32,974 nt of DNA from Nitriliruptorales bacterium (GTDB taxonomy: Bacteria > Actinomycetota > Nitriliruptoria > Euzebyales > JAHELV01). The stretch's first letter is position 1. Each line of letters begins with the position of its first letter. Shown here piece after piece: positions 23,192 to 31,413 of the stretch. The notes below the pieces were generated by a model. That model worked only from the letters and a program-made list of their open reading frames with translations, did not search any database and was not told the origin of the DNA. Made by a program: the position numbers and the translations under genes. Where the stretch lies: positions 10,713-43,686 of the forward strand of contig JAHELV010000032.1 of the NCBI GenBank assembly GCA_024644015.1, read 5' to 3'.

Positions 23192-24412
23192 ATGGCTTCG
23201 TCCGCCGCTGCAGGGACCATCACGGCCGCTGATCTCACACGACGGATCGGTGTCACCAACGAGGCGGCGCTGGCGTACGTCCAACATCCGGACCCCGCGT
23301 TCAGCCGGCTGTCGGCGCGCGTCCGTGAGGAGCTCATCGCCGAGGTGCCGGCCGTGACCGCCGGCGCGCTGCTCGGCACGGCCGCGCTCGCCCGCCACTT
23401 CGTCGCGTCGGCCGCGACGGGGCGGTACCGCGACCTGTTCGGACTGTGGGAGTTGTTCAGCACCGACCCTGACACGTGCAGGCCGGTGCTTCAGGAGCGT
23501 CCGGAGGCACTCGAGCGGGCGCGTGCCGCGCTGCGATCAGCGACGGTGCTGGGCTTGCGGGGCCACGCCGACCGCGTTGCCGAAGACGTCGGGTGGGCCC
23601 GTGGACTGATCTGGCAATGGCTGCGTGAGGTACTCGACGAGCACCTCGACCTCGTGGCGGCACGCCCGCAGGTGGCTTCTGCGTTGCTGCAGCGCGACGA
23701 CACCGTCGTGCTCGCGCTTCCCGACGAGCCCGACGAGCAGTGGCTGCGCGAGGCCGCACAGGCGCGGGCTAGCGCGGGGCTGGCACCTGCGGTCGAAGCA
23801 CGCCTGCGGCAACACGCGCACCGGTTGCCGCCGACGATCGGCAATCTGGACTTCGTACGGGACCAGCTACCGGCCGCCCTCGACAGCGTTCTCGCCAGCA
23901 TCGACCTGGAGCGCCCCGACATCGCGGCGGTCCTGGCGTGGGCACGTGACCACGGCGTCGCCGAGCAGCTCGTCACACGGATCAACGCGCAGGTCGAGGC
24001 GGCCGCCGGCGCCGACCCACCGACCGGACTGGCCCTGTGGTGGCACTGGCGTGAGCTCAACGTGGACGTCGCGTTGCCGGATCCACTGGTCAGCGCGCCG
24101 GTCGACTCGTTCGACCTGACCCGGCCGGAGACGGCGGTGCTCCTGGCCCGGCGTCTCGCACACGGCGACGACCTCGACGTCGGCGGGCGGCTGACGAACC
24201 TGGCGGCCACGAACCGCCAGCTGGCGGAGAAGGCCTACGAGGCTCTGGTGTGCGGCGGGCTCGACGTGACGCTGCCGGCGGCTCTGAACGACAACCCGAT
24301 GGTCCGTGACGGCGCACGCTGTCCGGCGTGTCGCGCGTGGACCTGGGTCCGACCCGGCCACGAGGAACGCTGCCCGCGACTCGCCACTCAGGGCGCCGCG
24401 GCGATCACGTGA
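23192..24412 (+). CDS. Uncharacterised helical protein with C-terminal zinc-ribbon-like motif
   Basis: The 406-residue protein is not one I recognise. It is mostly helical and Ala-, Leu- and Arg-rich, with no signal peptide or membrane segment, so it is probably cytosolic. Near the C-terminus CPACRAWTWVRPGHEERCP gives a Cys-x2-Cys...His-x3-Cys set that could bind zinc. The start is firm: GAGGAGGAG lies just before ATG 23192. The 165-base gap before it contains TATCCT (23043-23048), a possible -10 box. The stop shares GTGA with the next gene, a DPP-IV-like peptidase, so the two are translated in a coupled way and may act together. Confidence 0.82.
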   Translation: MASSAAAGTITAADLTRRIGVTNEAALAYVQHPDPAFSRLSARVREELIAEVPAVTAGALLGTAALARHFVASAATGRYRDLFGLWELFSTDPDTCRPVLQERPEALERARAALRSATVLGLRGHADRVAEDVGWARGLIWQWLREVLDEHLDLVAARPQVASALLQRDDTVVLALPDEPDEQWLREAAQARASAGLAPAVEARLRQHAHRLPPTIGNLDFVRDQLPAALDSVLASIDLERPDIAAVLAWARDHGVAEQLVTRINAQVEAAAGADPPTGLALWWHWRELNVDVALPDPLVSAPVDSFDLTRPETAVLLARRLAHGDDLDVGGRLTNLAATNRQLAEKAYEALVCGGLDVTLPAALNDNPMVRDGARCPACRAWTWVRPGHEERCPRLATQGAAAIT

Positions 24413-26553
24413 GCCACGGCCCCGCCCGGGGCGCCGGTGGCTCCGACCATGCGCTGATCGCACGCGCGCGGACGCTCGCCATCGGCCTCCACGACACCCT
24501 TGGTCACCCACGGGCGTTCGCAGTGAGCGCCGACGGCACACGGCTGTGTTATCTGCGGGCGCTGAGCCGTTCGGACCGCAGGCAGGCACTGTGGATGTGC
24601 GCTGCCGCAGGACCCCCGGTGCTGCTCGTCGACCCCGATGACCTCGGCGACGAGATGACCGTACCCGACGCCGAGCGTGCCCGGCGGGAACGCACGCGCG
24701 AGCACGCCAGTGGCATCACCGCCTATGCGACGACGCCACAACTCGACACGATCACGTTCGTCCACAACGCTCGTCTGCACGTGCTGTCGACCGACGATGG
24801 CACGATCCACGCCCTGGACCTGCCGGGTCCTGTCGTCGACCCGCGCCCGTCGCCCACCGGCACGCACGTCGCATGGGTCGCGAGCGGTGGACTGCACGTG
24901 GCCCGCATCGACGGCGGCGGCGCGCGGACGCTGGCCAACGACGCTGACCCTGAGATCACCTGGGGCCTGGCGGAGTTCGTCGCCGCCGAAGAGATGGGCC
25001 GGCTGCGGGGCTTCTGGTGGGCGCCCGACGGCTCGGCGATCGCGGCGTGCCGGGTCGACACCACCGGCGTGGCGTGCTGGTGGCTGCACGAGCCGGTCAA
25101 CCCCGACGCGCTGCCTCGTCGGCTGCGCTACCCCGCGGCCGGCACGGCCAACGCGTCGGTCGCCCTTGCCGTGCTGCGACTGGACGGCACACGCGCCGAC
25201 GTGCCGTGGGACGGCGATGCACTGCCGTACCTGGCGGCGGTGCGCTGGGATCCGGGCACACCTCTGACCCTGGCTGTGCAGAGCCGTGACCAACGTCGCG
25301 TCGAGATCCTCACCGCGTCCGGCGACGGCGCCGACGTCACACTGCGGCGTTCGGTCACCGCAGAGCCGTGGGTCGAGCTCGTACCGGGTACGCCGCGCTG
25401 GACGGCGGACGGGCGCATCTCCACGGTCGAGGACGACGTGCAGACCGATACCCGACGGCTGATGGTCGACGGCGTGCCGTGCTCACCCACCGGCATGCAC
25501 ATCGCTGCGGTCCTCGGTGCCGACGCCGACGGGCTGCTGGTGTCGGCGAGCGGAGCCGACCCCACCGCGACCGGAGTCTGGCGCCTGCCATGCGACGAGG
25601 GCGAGCCCGAGCCCCTGACGCCCGCGACCGGCGTGCACAGTGCCCATGCGGCGGGACGCACAGTGGTCGTCCACAGCGAGCAGGCTGACGACGCCGCGGT
25701 CCAGACCACTGTCGTGCGCGACGGTGCGGTCGTGACGCACCTGCCTCAGGCCCCCGTTGACCTGCCCGTACGGCCGCGACCGGTGTTCGCCACGCTCGGC
25801 CCGGCGGAACTGCGTGCCGCGCTGCTGCTGCCGAGCTGGTACGCCGAGGGCCAGCTGCCGGTGCTGCTCACCCCGTACGGTGGCCCGCACGCTCGCCGCG
25901 TCCGCCAGGCCGCCCGCAGCTATCTGATCGATCAGTGGTTCGCCGAGACGGGGATGGCCGTGCTGGTCGTCGACGGGCGCGGGACTCCCGGTCGCGGTCT
26001 GCGGTGGGAGCACTCCGTCCACGGCGATCTTGCGGTTCCGGCGCTCCAGGATCAGGCACGCGGACTGGACGCCGCCGCGCGGCGGTGGCCCATGCTCGAC
26101 CTCGACCGGGTGGCGATCCGCGGCTGGTCGTTCGGTGGCTATCTCGCGGCGCTGGCGGTGCTGCGCCGTCCGGACATCTTTCACGCAGCGATCGCCGGCG
26201 CGCCCGTGGCGGACTGGCGTCTGTACGACACGCACTACACGGAGCGCTATCTCGGGCACCCCGACGGACAGCCGCAGGCCTATGACGGCAGTTCGCTGCT
26301 CCGCGACGCCGCGGGCCTCTCACGCCCCCTGCTGCTGCTACACGGCATGGGCGACGACAACGTGGTCGCCGCGCACAGCTTGCGGCTGTCGCGCGCGTTG
26401 CTGGCGGCCGGTCGGCCGCACGCCGTGTTGCCGCTGTCGGCGACCACCCACGTGAGCCGCGATCCTGTCCAGCAGTCCAGCCTGCTCGAGATTCAGCTGC
26501 GGTTCATCCGTGATGCGCTCGGTCTCACGTCACCTGCACGGCAGCCGCAGTAG
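24409..26553 (+). CDS. Dipeptidyl-peptidase IV-like serine peptidase (S9 family)
   Basis: The 714-residue protein is a prolyl-oligopeptidase-family enzyme. The N-terminal beta-propeller ends near residue 460 and includes WGLAEFVAAEEMGR (185-198), the double-glutamate segment by which DPP-IV recognises the substrate N-terminus (Glu194, Glu195). The C-terminal hydrolase domain has RGWSFGGYLAALAVL (Ser574), LLLLHGMGDDNV (Asp649) and ATTHVS (His681). It should release dipeptides with Pro or Ala in second position. No signal peptide is seen, so peptide turnover in the cytosol is likely. The GTG at 24409 overlaps the stop of the upstream gene (GTGA); the frame continues upstream, but that stretch is inside the neighbouring gene. 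Confidence 0.94.
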   Translation: MSHGPARGAGGSDHALIARARTLAIGLHDTLGHPRAFAVSADGTRLCYLRALSRSDRRQALWMCAAAGPPVLLVDPDDLGDEMTVPDAERARRERTREHASGITAYATTPQLDTITFVHNARLHVLSTDDGTIHALDLPGPVVDPRPSPTGTHVAWVASGGLHVARIDGGGARTLANDADPEITWGLAEFVAAEEMGRLRGFWWAPDGSAIAACRVDTTGVACWWLHEPVNPDALPRRLRYPAAGTANASVALAVLRLDGTRADVPWDGDALPYLAAVRWDPGTPLTLAVQSRDQRRVEILTASGDGADVTLRRSVTAEPWVELVPGTPRWTADGRISTVEDDVQTDTRRLMVDGVPCSPTGMHIAAVLGADADGLLVSASGADPTATGVWRLPCDEGEPEPLTPATGVHSAHAAGRTVVVHSEQADDAAVQTTVVRDGAVVTHLPQAPVDLPVRPRPVFATLGPAELRAALLLPSWYAEGQLPVLLTPYGGPHARRVRQAARSYLIDQWFAETGMAVLVVDGRGTPGRGLRWEHSVHGDLAVPALQDQARGLDAAARRWPMLDLDRVAIRGWSFGGYLAALAVLRRPDIFHAAIAGAPVADWRLYDTHYTERYLGHPDGQPQAYDGSSLLRDAAGLSRPLLLLHGMGDDNVVAAHSLRLSRALLAAGRPHAVLPLSATTHVSRDPVQQSSLLEIQLRFIRDALGLTSPARQPQ

Positions 26554-26556
26554 GGT
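26551..26556 (+). promoter_or_regulatory. Putative -10 box giving a leaderless transcript
   Basis: TAGGGT overlaps the TAG stop of the peptidase gene and lies eight bases before the GTG at 26565. No ribosome-binding site lies between them. The element could give a leaderless message for the small zinc-binding protein. Confidence 0.4.
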
Positions 26557-26564
26557 TTCGTCTG

Positions 26565-26990
26565 GTGTATCGAGACGACGAATGCGCGGTGTGCGGGGTG
26601 TCCCTGCCGCCCGACCATGCCTACTGTCGCGAGCACGCCGCGGAAGTCGACGAGCGGCTCCACCAGATCGGGATCCTGCTCGAGCGGATGCTCGACGATC
26701 TGCCCCGCCTGGCCCACCTGCTCAGTGAGATCGCCCCACAGACCTGGGAGTGGCTGTCGGACGCCACGGGTGACGCCGGCGACTGGCCACCACCGCTCGC
26801 GCTGCGGCTGCGGCTGCATGCCGACCAGCTCGACGTCGACGTCGACAGCGAACCCGGTCGGGTGCGCATCGACATCGAATCGGACGTAGAGCCGTGGTGC
26901 AGGGCGACCGCGTCCGCGATGGACGATGCGCGGCTGCTGACGGTCGCGCGCGCGTGCGCGAGCGCGACGGGTGCCGATGCCGCATACTGA
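26565..26990 (+). CDS. Small uncharacterised protein with N-terminal zinc-binding motif
   Basis: The 141-residue product begins with CAVCGVSLPPDHAYCREH, a Cys7-x2-Cys10...Cys21-x2-His24 set that fits a small zinc knuckle. A helical middle (VDERLHQIGILLERMLDDL) and an acidic strand-rich part (QLDVDVDSEPGRVRIDIESD) follow. I recognise no family. The frame starts at a GTG at 26565, behind the -10-like TAGGGT. It lies 11 bases after the peptidase gene and 25 bases before the gtrA-type gene, all on the plus strand, so they may form one operon. Confidence 0.7.
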   Translation: MYRDDECAVCGVSLPPDHAYCREHAAEVDERLHQIGILLERMLDDLPRLAHLLSEIAPQTWEWLSDATGDAGDWPPPLALRLRLHADQLDVDVDSEPGRVRIDIESDVEPWCRATASAMDDARLLTVARACASATGADAAY

Positions 26991-27015
26991 CGGTTCCGCC
27001 GAGGAGACCCACCCA

Positions 27016-27507
27016 GTGTTCAACCAGACCGACCGTACGCAGCGCCGCCAGGCTCGCACAGCAGCGCGGGCTGTCGACGCCGTCGCGTCGATCTCCGCAG
27101 CGTCGAGAGGCGCCCGTGCCGGTCAGCTGATGCGGTTCGGGGCCGTGGGCGTGCTGGGAACGATCGTCAACGTGACGATCCTCCATCTGCTCCACAACGA
27201 GCTGGGATGGGGCTTCACCGGGTCTTCCGCGATCGCGACCGAGCTCGCGATCGTCCACAACTACATGTGGAACGAGCTGTGGACCTTTCACGTCCGCCGG
27301 CTCAACGTCGGACGCCTGGTGCGGTACAACATGTCGTCGCTGCTGGCCTTCTGTGTCACGGTCGGCGTTGCGACCGTCGTCAAGGAGTTGACCGATCCGC
27401 GGCTGGCGCAGCTGGTCGGCATCCTGTCGGGCGCCGGTCTGAACTACATCGTGAACGTTCGCTGGACGTGGGGTCCCGCCGCCGCCCTCAACGAGGACTC
27501 GGAGTGA
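27016..27507 (+). CDS. GtrA-family membrane protein
   Basis: The 163-residue protein has four hydrophobic segments in the GtrA (polyprenyl-phosphate sugar flippase-like) pattern: MRFGAVGVLGTIVNVTILHLL, then the signature AIVHNYMWNELWTF, then MSSLLAFCVTVGVATVV and LVGILSGAGLNYIVNVRWTW. GtrA proteins are thought to move polyprenyl-linked sugars across the membrane for wall polysaccharide or glycosylation. No glycosyltransferase lies next to it here. The GTG at 27016 has GAGGAG nine bases upstream; an in-frame start at 26971 overlaps the previous gene and would add only a hydrophilic tail. Confidence 0.9.
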   Translation: MFNQTDRTQRRQARTAARAVDAVASISAASRGARAGQLMRFGAVGVLGTIVNVTILHLLHNELGWGFTGSSAIATELAIVHNYMWNELWTFHVRRLNVGRLVRYNMSSLLAFCVTVGVATVVKELTDPRLAQLVGILSGAGLNYIVNVRWTWGPAAALNEDSE

Positions 27508-27513
27508 CCGCCG

Positions 27514-27966
27514 ATGCTCGCGGATCAGATACAGACCGACATGCACACCGCAATGAAGGCCCGCGACACGCGTGCCGTCGCCGCGCTGCGAATGGTCCTG
27601 GCGAGGATCAAGGAGACGCGCACCTCCACCGGCCACGGCGCCGACGTCACTGACGAGGAGGTCCGCACGCTGATCCAGCGCGAAGCCAAGCGCCGCGAAG
27701 AGGCCGCAGCGACCTTCGACGACGCGGGCCGCGATGAGCTCGCCGCCACCGAGCGCGCCGAGCTCGAGGTGCTGCGCCGCTACCTGCCGGCCGAGCTGTC
27801 CGACGAACAGCTCGCGACGATCGTCGACGGCACGATCGCCGAGCTGGGCGCGACCGCTCCGGGCGATCACGGCCGGGTCATGGGGGCCGTCATGCCAAAG
27901 CTGAAGGGGCAGGCGTCGGGTAGCCGCGTCAACGCCCTGGTACGGCAGCGCTTGACGACGTCCTAG
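27514..27966 (+). CDS. GatB/YqeY-family protein
   Basis: The 150-residue YqeY domain is complete: MHTAMKARDTRAVAALRMVL, then the RREEAAATFDDAGRDELAAT helix, LRRYLPAELSDEQL, and DHGRVMGAVMPKLKGQASG. The fold is that of the C-terminal tRNA-binding domain of GatB, suggesting a tRNA- or aminoacyl-tRNA-related role; the precise function of YqeY is not settled. Start ATG 27514 lies after a GGAG. The stop shares the palindrome CCTAGG with the convergent PAC2 gene, each stop codon being TAG in the shared CTAG. Confidence 0.93.
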   Translation: MLADQIQTDMHTAMKARDTRAVAALRMVLARIKETRTSTGHGADVTDEEVRTLIQREAKRREEAAATFDDAGRDELAATERAELEVLRRYLPAELSDEQLATIVDGTIAELGATAPGDHGRVMGAVMPKLKGQASGSRVNALVRQRLTTS

Positions 27967-28862
27967 GACTCGCCGGCGCGCTCGTCACGGTCCTTCAGGT
28001 ACCGTTCGAACGCAGCGGCCAGCTCGTCCCCGGTCACGCTCTCGGCGTGCAGCTCATCGATCCGGCCGGGCTCTTCGTCCTCCGCGTCGACGCGTTCCTC
28101 GAGCTCCGCGACATACGTCGACAGGTCTTCGTCGTCGGCGACTACCTCGGTGATCTCCCGCTGCTGCTTGTTCGCCGCCTCCGACAGCGGTTCGAGGTCG
28201 ATCTCGACCTCCAACGACCGGGTCACCGCCAACGCCAGCGAGTGGGCGGCCGCCGCATAGGTGGTGCCCGCCAGGTAGTGCGGTACGCCGGCCCAGATGC
28301 TCCAAGCGTCGAACCCGCGTTCCATGGCCATGTGGGTCAGCACGCCGGTGATGCCGGTGGGACCCTCGTAGTCGCTGCGCCGCACACCGGGTGCACGCGC
28401 TGCCTGCAGGTTCGAGCCTCGGCCCGTGAGCGGCACGGGCCGTGTGTGTGGCGCATCGACCTGCAGCGCGCCGACGCACACGACGCTGTGGATGTCGAGC
28501 GCGGCGGCGTATGTCAGGACGGCGTCGGTGAACGTCCGCCAGCGCAGGTTCGGTTCGGTTCCCGACAGCAGGACGATGTCGCGCTCGCCGACCTCCGCGA
28601 GTTGGAAGCGGTTGTGCGGCCACTCCAACACGCGGCCGACGCCGGGATCCAGATGGGTGGTCGGCCTGTTGGCCTGGAAGTCGAAGAAGTCCTCCGGATC
28701 GATCTGCGCGGACAGCTCGGCGTCGATCAGGTGCGCGATCGCATCGACGGCGCCGGTCGCCGCCTCGCCGGCGTCGTTCCACCCCGCGAATGCCGTCACG
28801 AGGACACCACCCCGTAGCGGGCGGTCGGCCATCAGCCGCTGTACAAGGCCGTTGTCCACCAT
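27963..28862 (-). CDS. PAC2-family protein (proteasome-assembly chaperone-like)
   Basis: The 299-residue protein has the PAC2 pattern: VLVTAFAGWNDAGEAATGAV, then the DFFDFQANRPTTHL segment, then VVCVGALQVDAPHTRPVPLTG and GPTGITGVLTHMAMERG with GVPHYL. In actinobacteria PAC2 proteins are widespread and of unsettled function; the eukaryotic relatives assist 20S proteasome assembly. No proteasome gene lies nearby. The ATG at 28862 shares a base with the TGA of the upstream hydrolase (TGATG), so the two are coupled. The C-terminus is acidic and helical (DDEDLSTYVAELEERVDAED). Confidence 0.92.
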   Translation of the reverse strand: MVDNGLVQRLMADRPLRGGVLVTAFAGWNDAGEAATGAVDAIAHLIDAELSAQIDPEDFFDFQANRPTTHLDPGVGRVLEWPHNRFQLAEVGERDIVLLSGTEPNLRWRTFTDAVLTYAAALDIHSVVCVGALQVDAPHTRPVPLTGRGSNLQAARAPGVRRSDYEGPTGITGVLTHMAMERGFDAWSIWAGVPHYLAGTTYAAAAHSLALAVTRSLEVEIDLEPLSEAANKQQREITEVVADDEDLSTYVAELEERVDAEDEEPGRIDELHAESVTGDELAAAFERYLKDRDERAGES

Positions 28863-29590
28863 CAGCGCTTCATCATCCGCTCGTAGAAGTCCCGCAGGAG
28901 CGGCTTGACCACCTGGGCTCGGGTGAGCTGCACGTCGTGGCCTCCGGCGGGGATCACCGCTTCCTCGCTGTCGGCGAAGCGGTCGCGCAGCGCAGCGTAC
29001 TGGGCGGGGTCGACGGTCGTGTCGCGATCGCCCCGCATGAGCAGGACGGGCGCCTCGAGCGCCGACAGCCTGTCCTCGTCGACGTCGATCCGCAGTCCCT
29101 TCGAGTCACGCAGGCACACGTCCCGCCACGCGTCGTCGCCACCCAGTGGTTTGTGGAGTTTGGACAGCTGCTTGGCCCAGAACGGATAGTCGTCGGCGAG
29201 TCGGTCGGGGTGGAAGACCTTCCGCCACGCCGCCAGTCCGTCGTGCTCGCGGATGCTCACACCGATCAACACGAGCGACGCCAGTAGGTCGGGATGACGT
29301 TCGACCAGCGCAAGTGCCGTGTGCCCGCCCATGCTGAACCCCGCCAGGTGCACCGGCGGTCCGACCTGCGTTATGTAGTCGATGACGGCATCGACGAGGA
29401 TGTCCCGCGAGTACTCCGACGGGTCGTCGAGGGGACTGTTGCCATGCCCGGGCAGGTCGGGCAGGTGCACGTGGAACATGTCGGTCAGCGCTTCAGCCTG
29501 CCTGCCCCAGTGGTATTCGCCCGTGCCGATGCCACCGTGCAGCATGACGAGGTCCGGAGCGTCGTCGGCTCCACGGGTGGTGACGTGCAT
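28862..29590 (-). CDS. Alpha/beta-hydrolase
   Basis: A 242-residue alpha/beta-hydrolase fold: MLHGGIGTGEYHWGRQ (oxyanion region), LPGHGNS, the nucleophile elbow LAGFSMGGHTAL, the acid in LMRGDRDTTVDP and the base in PAGGHDVQL. This is the general pattern of esterases, lactonases and haloperoxidase-like enzymes, and the substrate is not evident. The ATG at 29590 is preceded by TACGCT (29602-29597) with six bases between, so a leaderless transcript is likely. Translation is coupled to the PAC2 gene through TGATG. Confidence 0.93.
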   Translation of the reverse strand: MHVTTRGADDAPDLVMLHGGIGTGEYHWGRQAEALTDMFHVHLPDLPGHGNSPLDDPSEYSRDILVDAVIDYITQVGPPVHLAGFSMGGHTALALVERHPDLLASLVLIGVSIREHDGLAAWRKVFHPDRLADDYPFWAKQLSKLHKPLGGDDAWRDVCLRDSKGLRIDVDEDRLSALEAPVLLMRGDRDTTVDPAQYAALRDRFADSEEAVIPAGGHDVQLTRAQVVKPLLRDFYERMMKR

Positions 29591-29596
29591 GTCGAC

Positions 29597-29602
29597 AGCG
29601 TA
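29597..29602 (-). promoter_or_regulatory. Putative -10 box giving a leaderless hydrolase transcript
   Basis: On the minus strand TACGCT (within GTCTACGCTG, 29605-29596) stands six bases before the ATG. The same ten bases occur before the Sua5 gene. The rest of the 199-base gap up to the HNH gene shows only partial repeats of a CCAGCGTCxAGCG element and no gene. Confidence 0.5.
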
Positions 29603-29789
29603 GACGCAGGCGGCACCCTGACAGCTCGGCCGTCACGGACCGGACATCGCACGGTATGCGGCGGTGTCCCGCGTTCCGTTGCGGAAGGCCGCGCGGAAGT
29701 ACAGCCAGCGTCAAGCGCTGCCGTCAAGAGAACACTCGACACGGCTGCCCAGGGCGCTGCCGCCGCGGAGCCAGCGTCGAGCGTGGTCG

Positions 29790-31349
29790 TCAGAAGGGCA
29801 GGTCGGTACTGCCTGCCGCTGGCCCGTGCCGTGTCGCGGGTCGCCGCCGGTTGCGTCCCGCCGGGGGCGCGTGATCCGATCGGGCGACCTGCCCAGCGCG
29901 CGGAAGGCTGCGAAGTGTCACGCCTCGTCGGACGAACGTCATCGATCCGTCCTTGTGCAACGTGGCGTGCCAGCGACCTTCGTGGACGGCGTGGTGGTGC
30001 GCCGCACACATCAGGGCCAGGTTGTCGAGCACCGTCGGCCCGCCTCGGAGCCTCGGAATGACGTGGTGCGCTTCGCAGACATCGACCGGCCGGTGGCATG
30101 ACGCGAAACGGCAGTGTCCGTCGCGGGCGATCAGCGCCGCGCGGAGTGGTGCGGAGATTCGCGCATACGGCTCGGCGGTGCCGAGCACCTTGGCGCCGTC
30201 GGTCAGGACCGGCCGCAGCGTCGCGTCGCACGCCAGACGCTGCACGGCTTCGGGAGTCAGCGACGGAGACGGTCGGTCCTGCCGCCACAGCAGTTGCGCA
30301 ATGTCTCGGGGTCGAAACGTGCCGCTCGCTGTCGCCTGATCGACACGTCGACGGCCGACGTCGTGAACCGGATCGGCCAGCAGCGAGACATCGGTGATGA
30401 CGATCATCTCGGGCCGCGCCGCCGAGGGCGCGCCGCCGACGTCCGGCGCCGTCACTTTGTCGTCGGTCACATTGCCGGGCCCATCTGGCGCGTCACCGCG
30501 GTCGCCGTGCGCCGCCGTCGCGTCACGGTCGCCGTGCGCCGCCGTCGCGTCACGGTCGCGTCGGGCGAGGCGCTGCCGTGCGAGTGCCCGCAACGCCTCG
30601 ATGTTCGACGCCACCCGCCGACCGGCCGCATCATGGGTGAGCGTCTCGATCGCCGTCTGAACCGCGGTGAAGGTCTCGGAGTCCATAGCGGCGAACGCCT
30701 CCCCCGAGCCGTCCATGCCGGGTTGCAGGACCAGCCGCTGACCGGCGGAGGCCCGCTGCGCGCGCTGATCCCGCAGATCGGGGCGGGCCTGTTCGACCAG
30801 CCGGTCCGCGGCGGCCACGACAGCGTCCCCATCCAGGCACCGCAGACGGGCTCGGTCGCCGGCCAGCGTCCCGTCGAGCCAGCGACGTTGCTCAGCGGTC
30901 AGGACCCTTACCGATATCACGATGCCACGAACCGTGCCCCACGACAGCACGCCGTCACGAAACGCACGCAGAGTCGCGGGCATGTCCGCCAGCCGTTCTG
31001 CGGCGACGATGAGCATGCCGGCGTCCGCGCCTGTACGCCGCGCGACGGCCCGCAGCCACGATTCGATCGTCAGCCCCTCCGCAATGACGACGCTGGGCCG
31101 GTCGCAACGCATCAGCACGACGACGACGGCGGCCAGCAGCCGGTCGATCGCTCCGAGTAGGCCGGCCACGCCCCCCAGCGCCTCGGAATCATGTGCCGAG
31201 GTCGCCGTCCCGTCCAGTACATCAAGGCTGCGCGCGGCCTGCCGCGCCAGATCTTCGGCCACCTCGGCAACCAGCGCCAGCGGGCCTGGCCTCGACTGCG
31301 ACTCCAGTCCGCTGGCCGGTCGGTCCGGGTACTCCGTAGTTGTTGACAT
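29790..31349 (-). CDS. DUF222/13E12-type HNH endonuclease-domain protein under a LexA-type site
   Basis: The 519-residue protein has the DUF222 layout of the 13E12 family: a helical N-terminal part (about 25-260) and a C-terminal HNH domain at about 400-460. The HNH set is complete: Cys413 and Cys418 in GHCRFASC, Cys425 and His428/429 in CEAHHVIPRLRGG, Asn443, Cys448 and the HHH at 451-453, plus His456. Metal-dependent DNA cleavage is therefore plausible, although the targets of this family are not known. A hydrophilic linker (264-300) contains two copies of a nine-residue unit. The ATG at 31349 is predicted to be the transcript start itself (see the promoter at 31356-31384), so no ribosome-binding site is needed. 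An open frame runs upstream through the 55-bp repeats but is not coding. Confidence 0.93.
   Translation of the reverse strand: MSTTTEYPDRPASGLESQSRPGPLALVAEVAEDLARQAARSLDVLDGTATSAHDSEALGGVAGLLGAIDRLLAAVVVVLMRCDRPSVVIAEGLTIESWLRAVARRTGADAGMLIVAAERLADMPATLRAFRDGVLSWGTVRGIVISVRVLTAEQRRWLDGTLAGDRARLRCLDGDAVVAAADRLVEQARPDLRDQRAQRASAGQRLVLQPGMDGSGEAFAAMDSETFTAVQTAIETLTHDAAGRRVASNIEALRALARQRLARRDRDATAAHGDRDATAAHGDRGDAPDGPGNVTDDKVTAPDVGGAPSAARPEMIVITDVSLLADPVHDVGRRRVDQATASGTFRPRDIAQLLWRQDRPSPSLTPEAVQRLACDATLRPVLTDGAKVLGTAEPYARISAPLRAALIARDGHCRFASCHRPVDVCEAHHVIPRLRGGPTVLDNLALMCAAHHHAVHEGRWHATLHKDGSMTFVRRGVTLRSLPRAGQVARSDHAPPAGRNRRRPATRHGPAAGSTDLPF
30501..30554 (+). repeat. Two exact 27-bp tandem copies inside the HNH gene
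   Basis: The 27-bp unit at 30501-30527 is repeated exactly at 30528-30554. Because 27 is a multiple of three, the protein simply gains a second DRDATAAHG unit in its hydrophilic linker. A perfect copy indicates recent slippage, and copy number probably varies between strains without breaking the frame. Confidence 0.95.
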
Positions 31350-31352
31350 GAC

Positions 31353-31368
31353 TAGAACATATGTTCGA
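31353..31368. promoter_or_regulatory. LexA (SOS) box covering the -10 of the HNH gene
   Basis: Minus strand TCGAACATATGTTCTA matches the Gram-positive/actinobacterial SOS box TCGAAC-N4-GTTCGA at all but one of the twelve fixed positions. The core GAACATATGTTC is a perfect 12-bp palindrome. The box ends three bases before the start codon and covers the predicted -10, so LexA binding would block transcription until DNA damage. LexA control of some 13E12-family genes has been reported in mycobacteria, as I recall. Confidence 0.72.
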
Positions 31369-31384
31369 GTACTTGTGACGTCAA
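31356..31384 (-). promoter_or_regulatory. Near-consensus promoter of the HNH gene, leaderless
   Basis: On the minus strand TTGACG (31384-31379, -35) is followed by exactly 17 bases and TATGTT (31361-31356, -10). Six bases then separate the -10 from the ATG at 31349, which would be close to the transcript start. This is the best -35/-10 pair seen in the window. Confidence 0.65.
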
Positions 31385-31413
31385 CTGCTGTTTCGGTGGC
31401 TGTGGACAAACTT

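Noticed and set aside
29591-29789. Small gene between the hydrolase and HNH genes
   Set aside because: Open frames exist but lack a ribosome-binding site and any motif. The stretch holds only partial direct repeats of a CCAGCGTC element.
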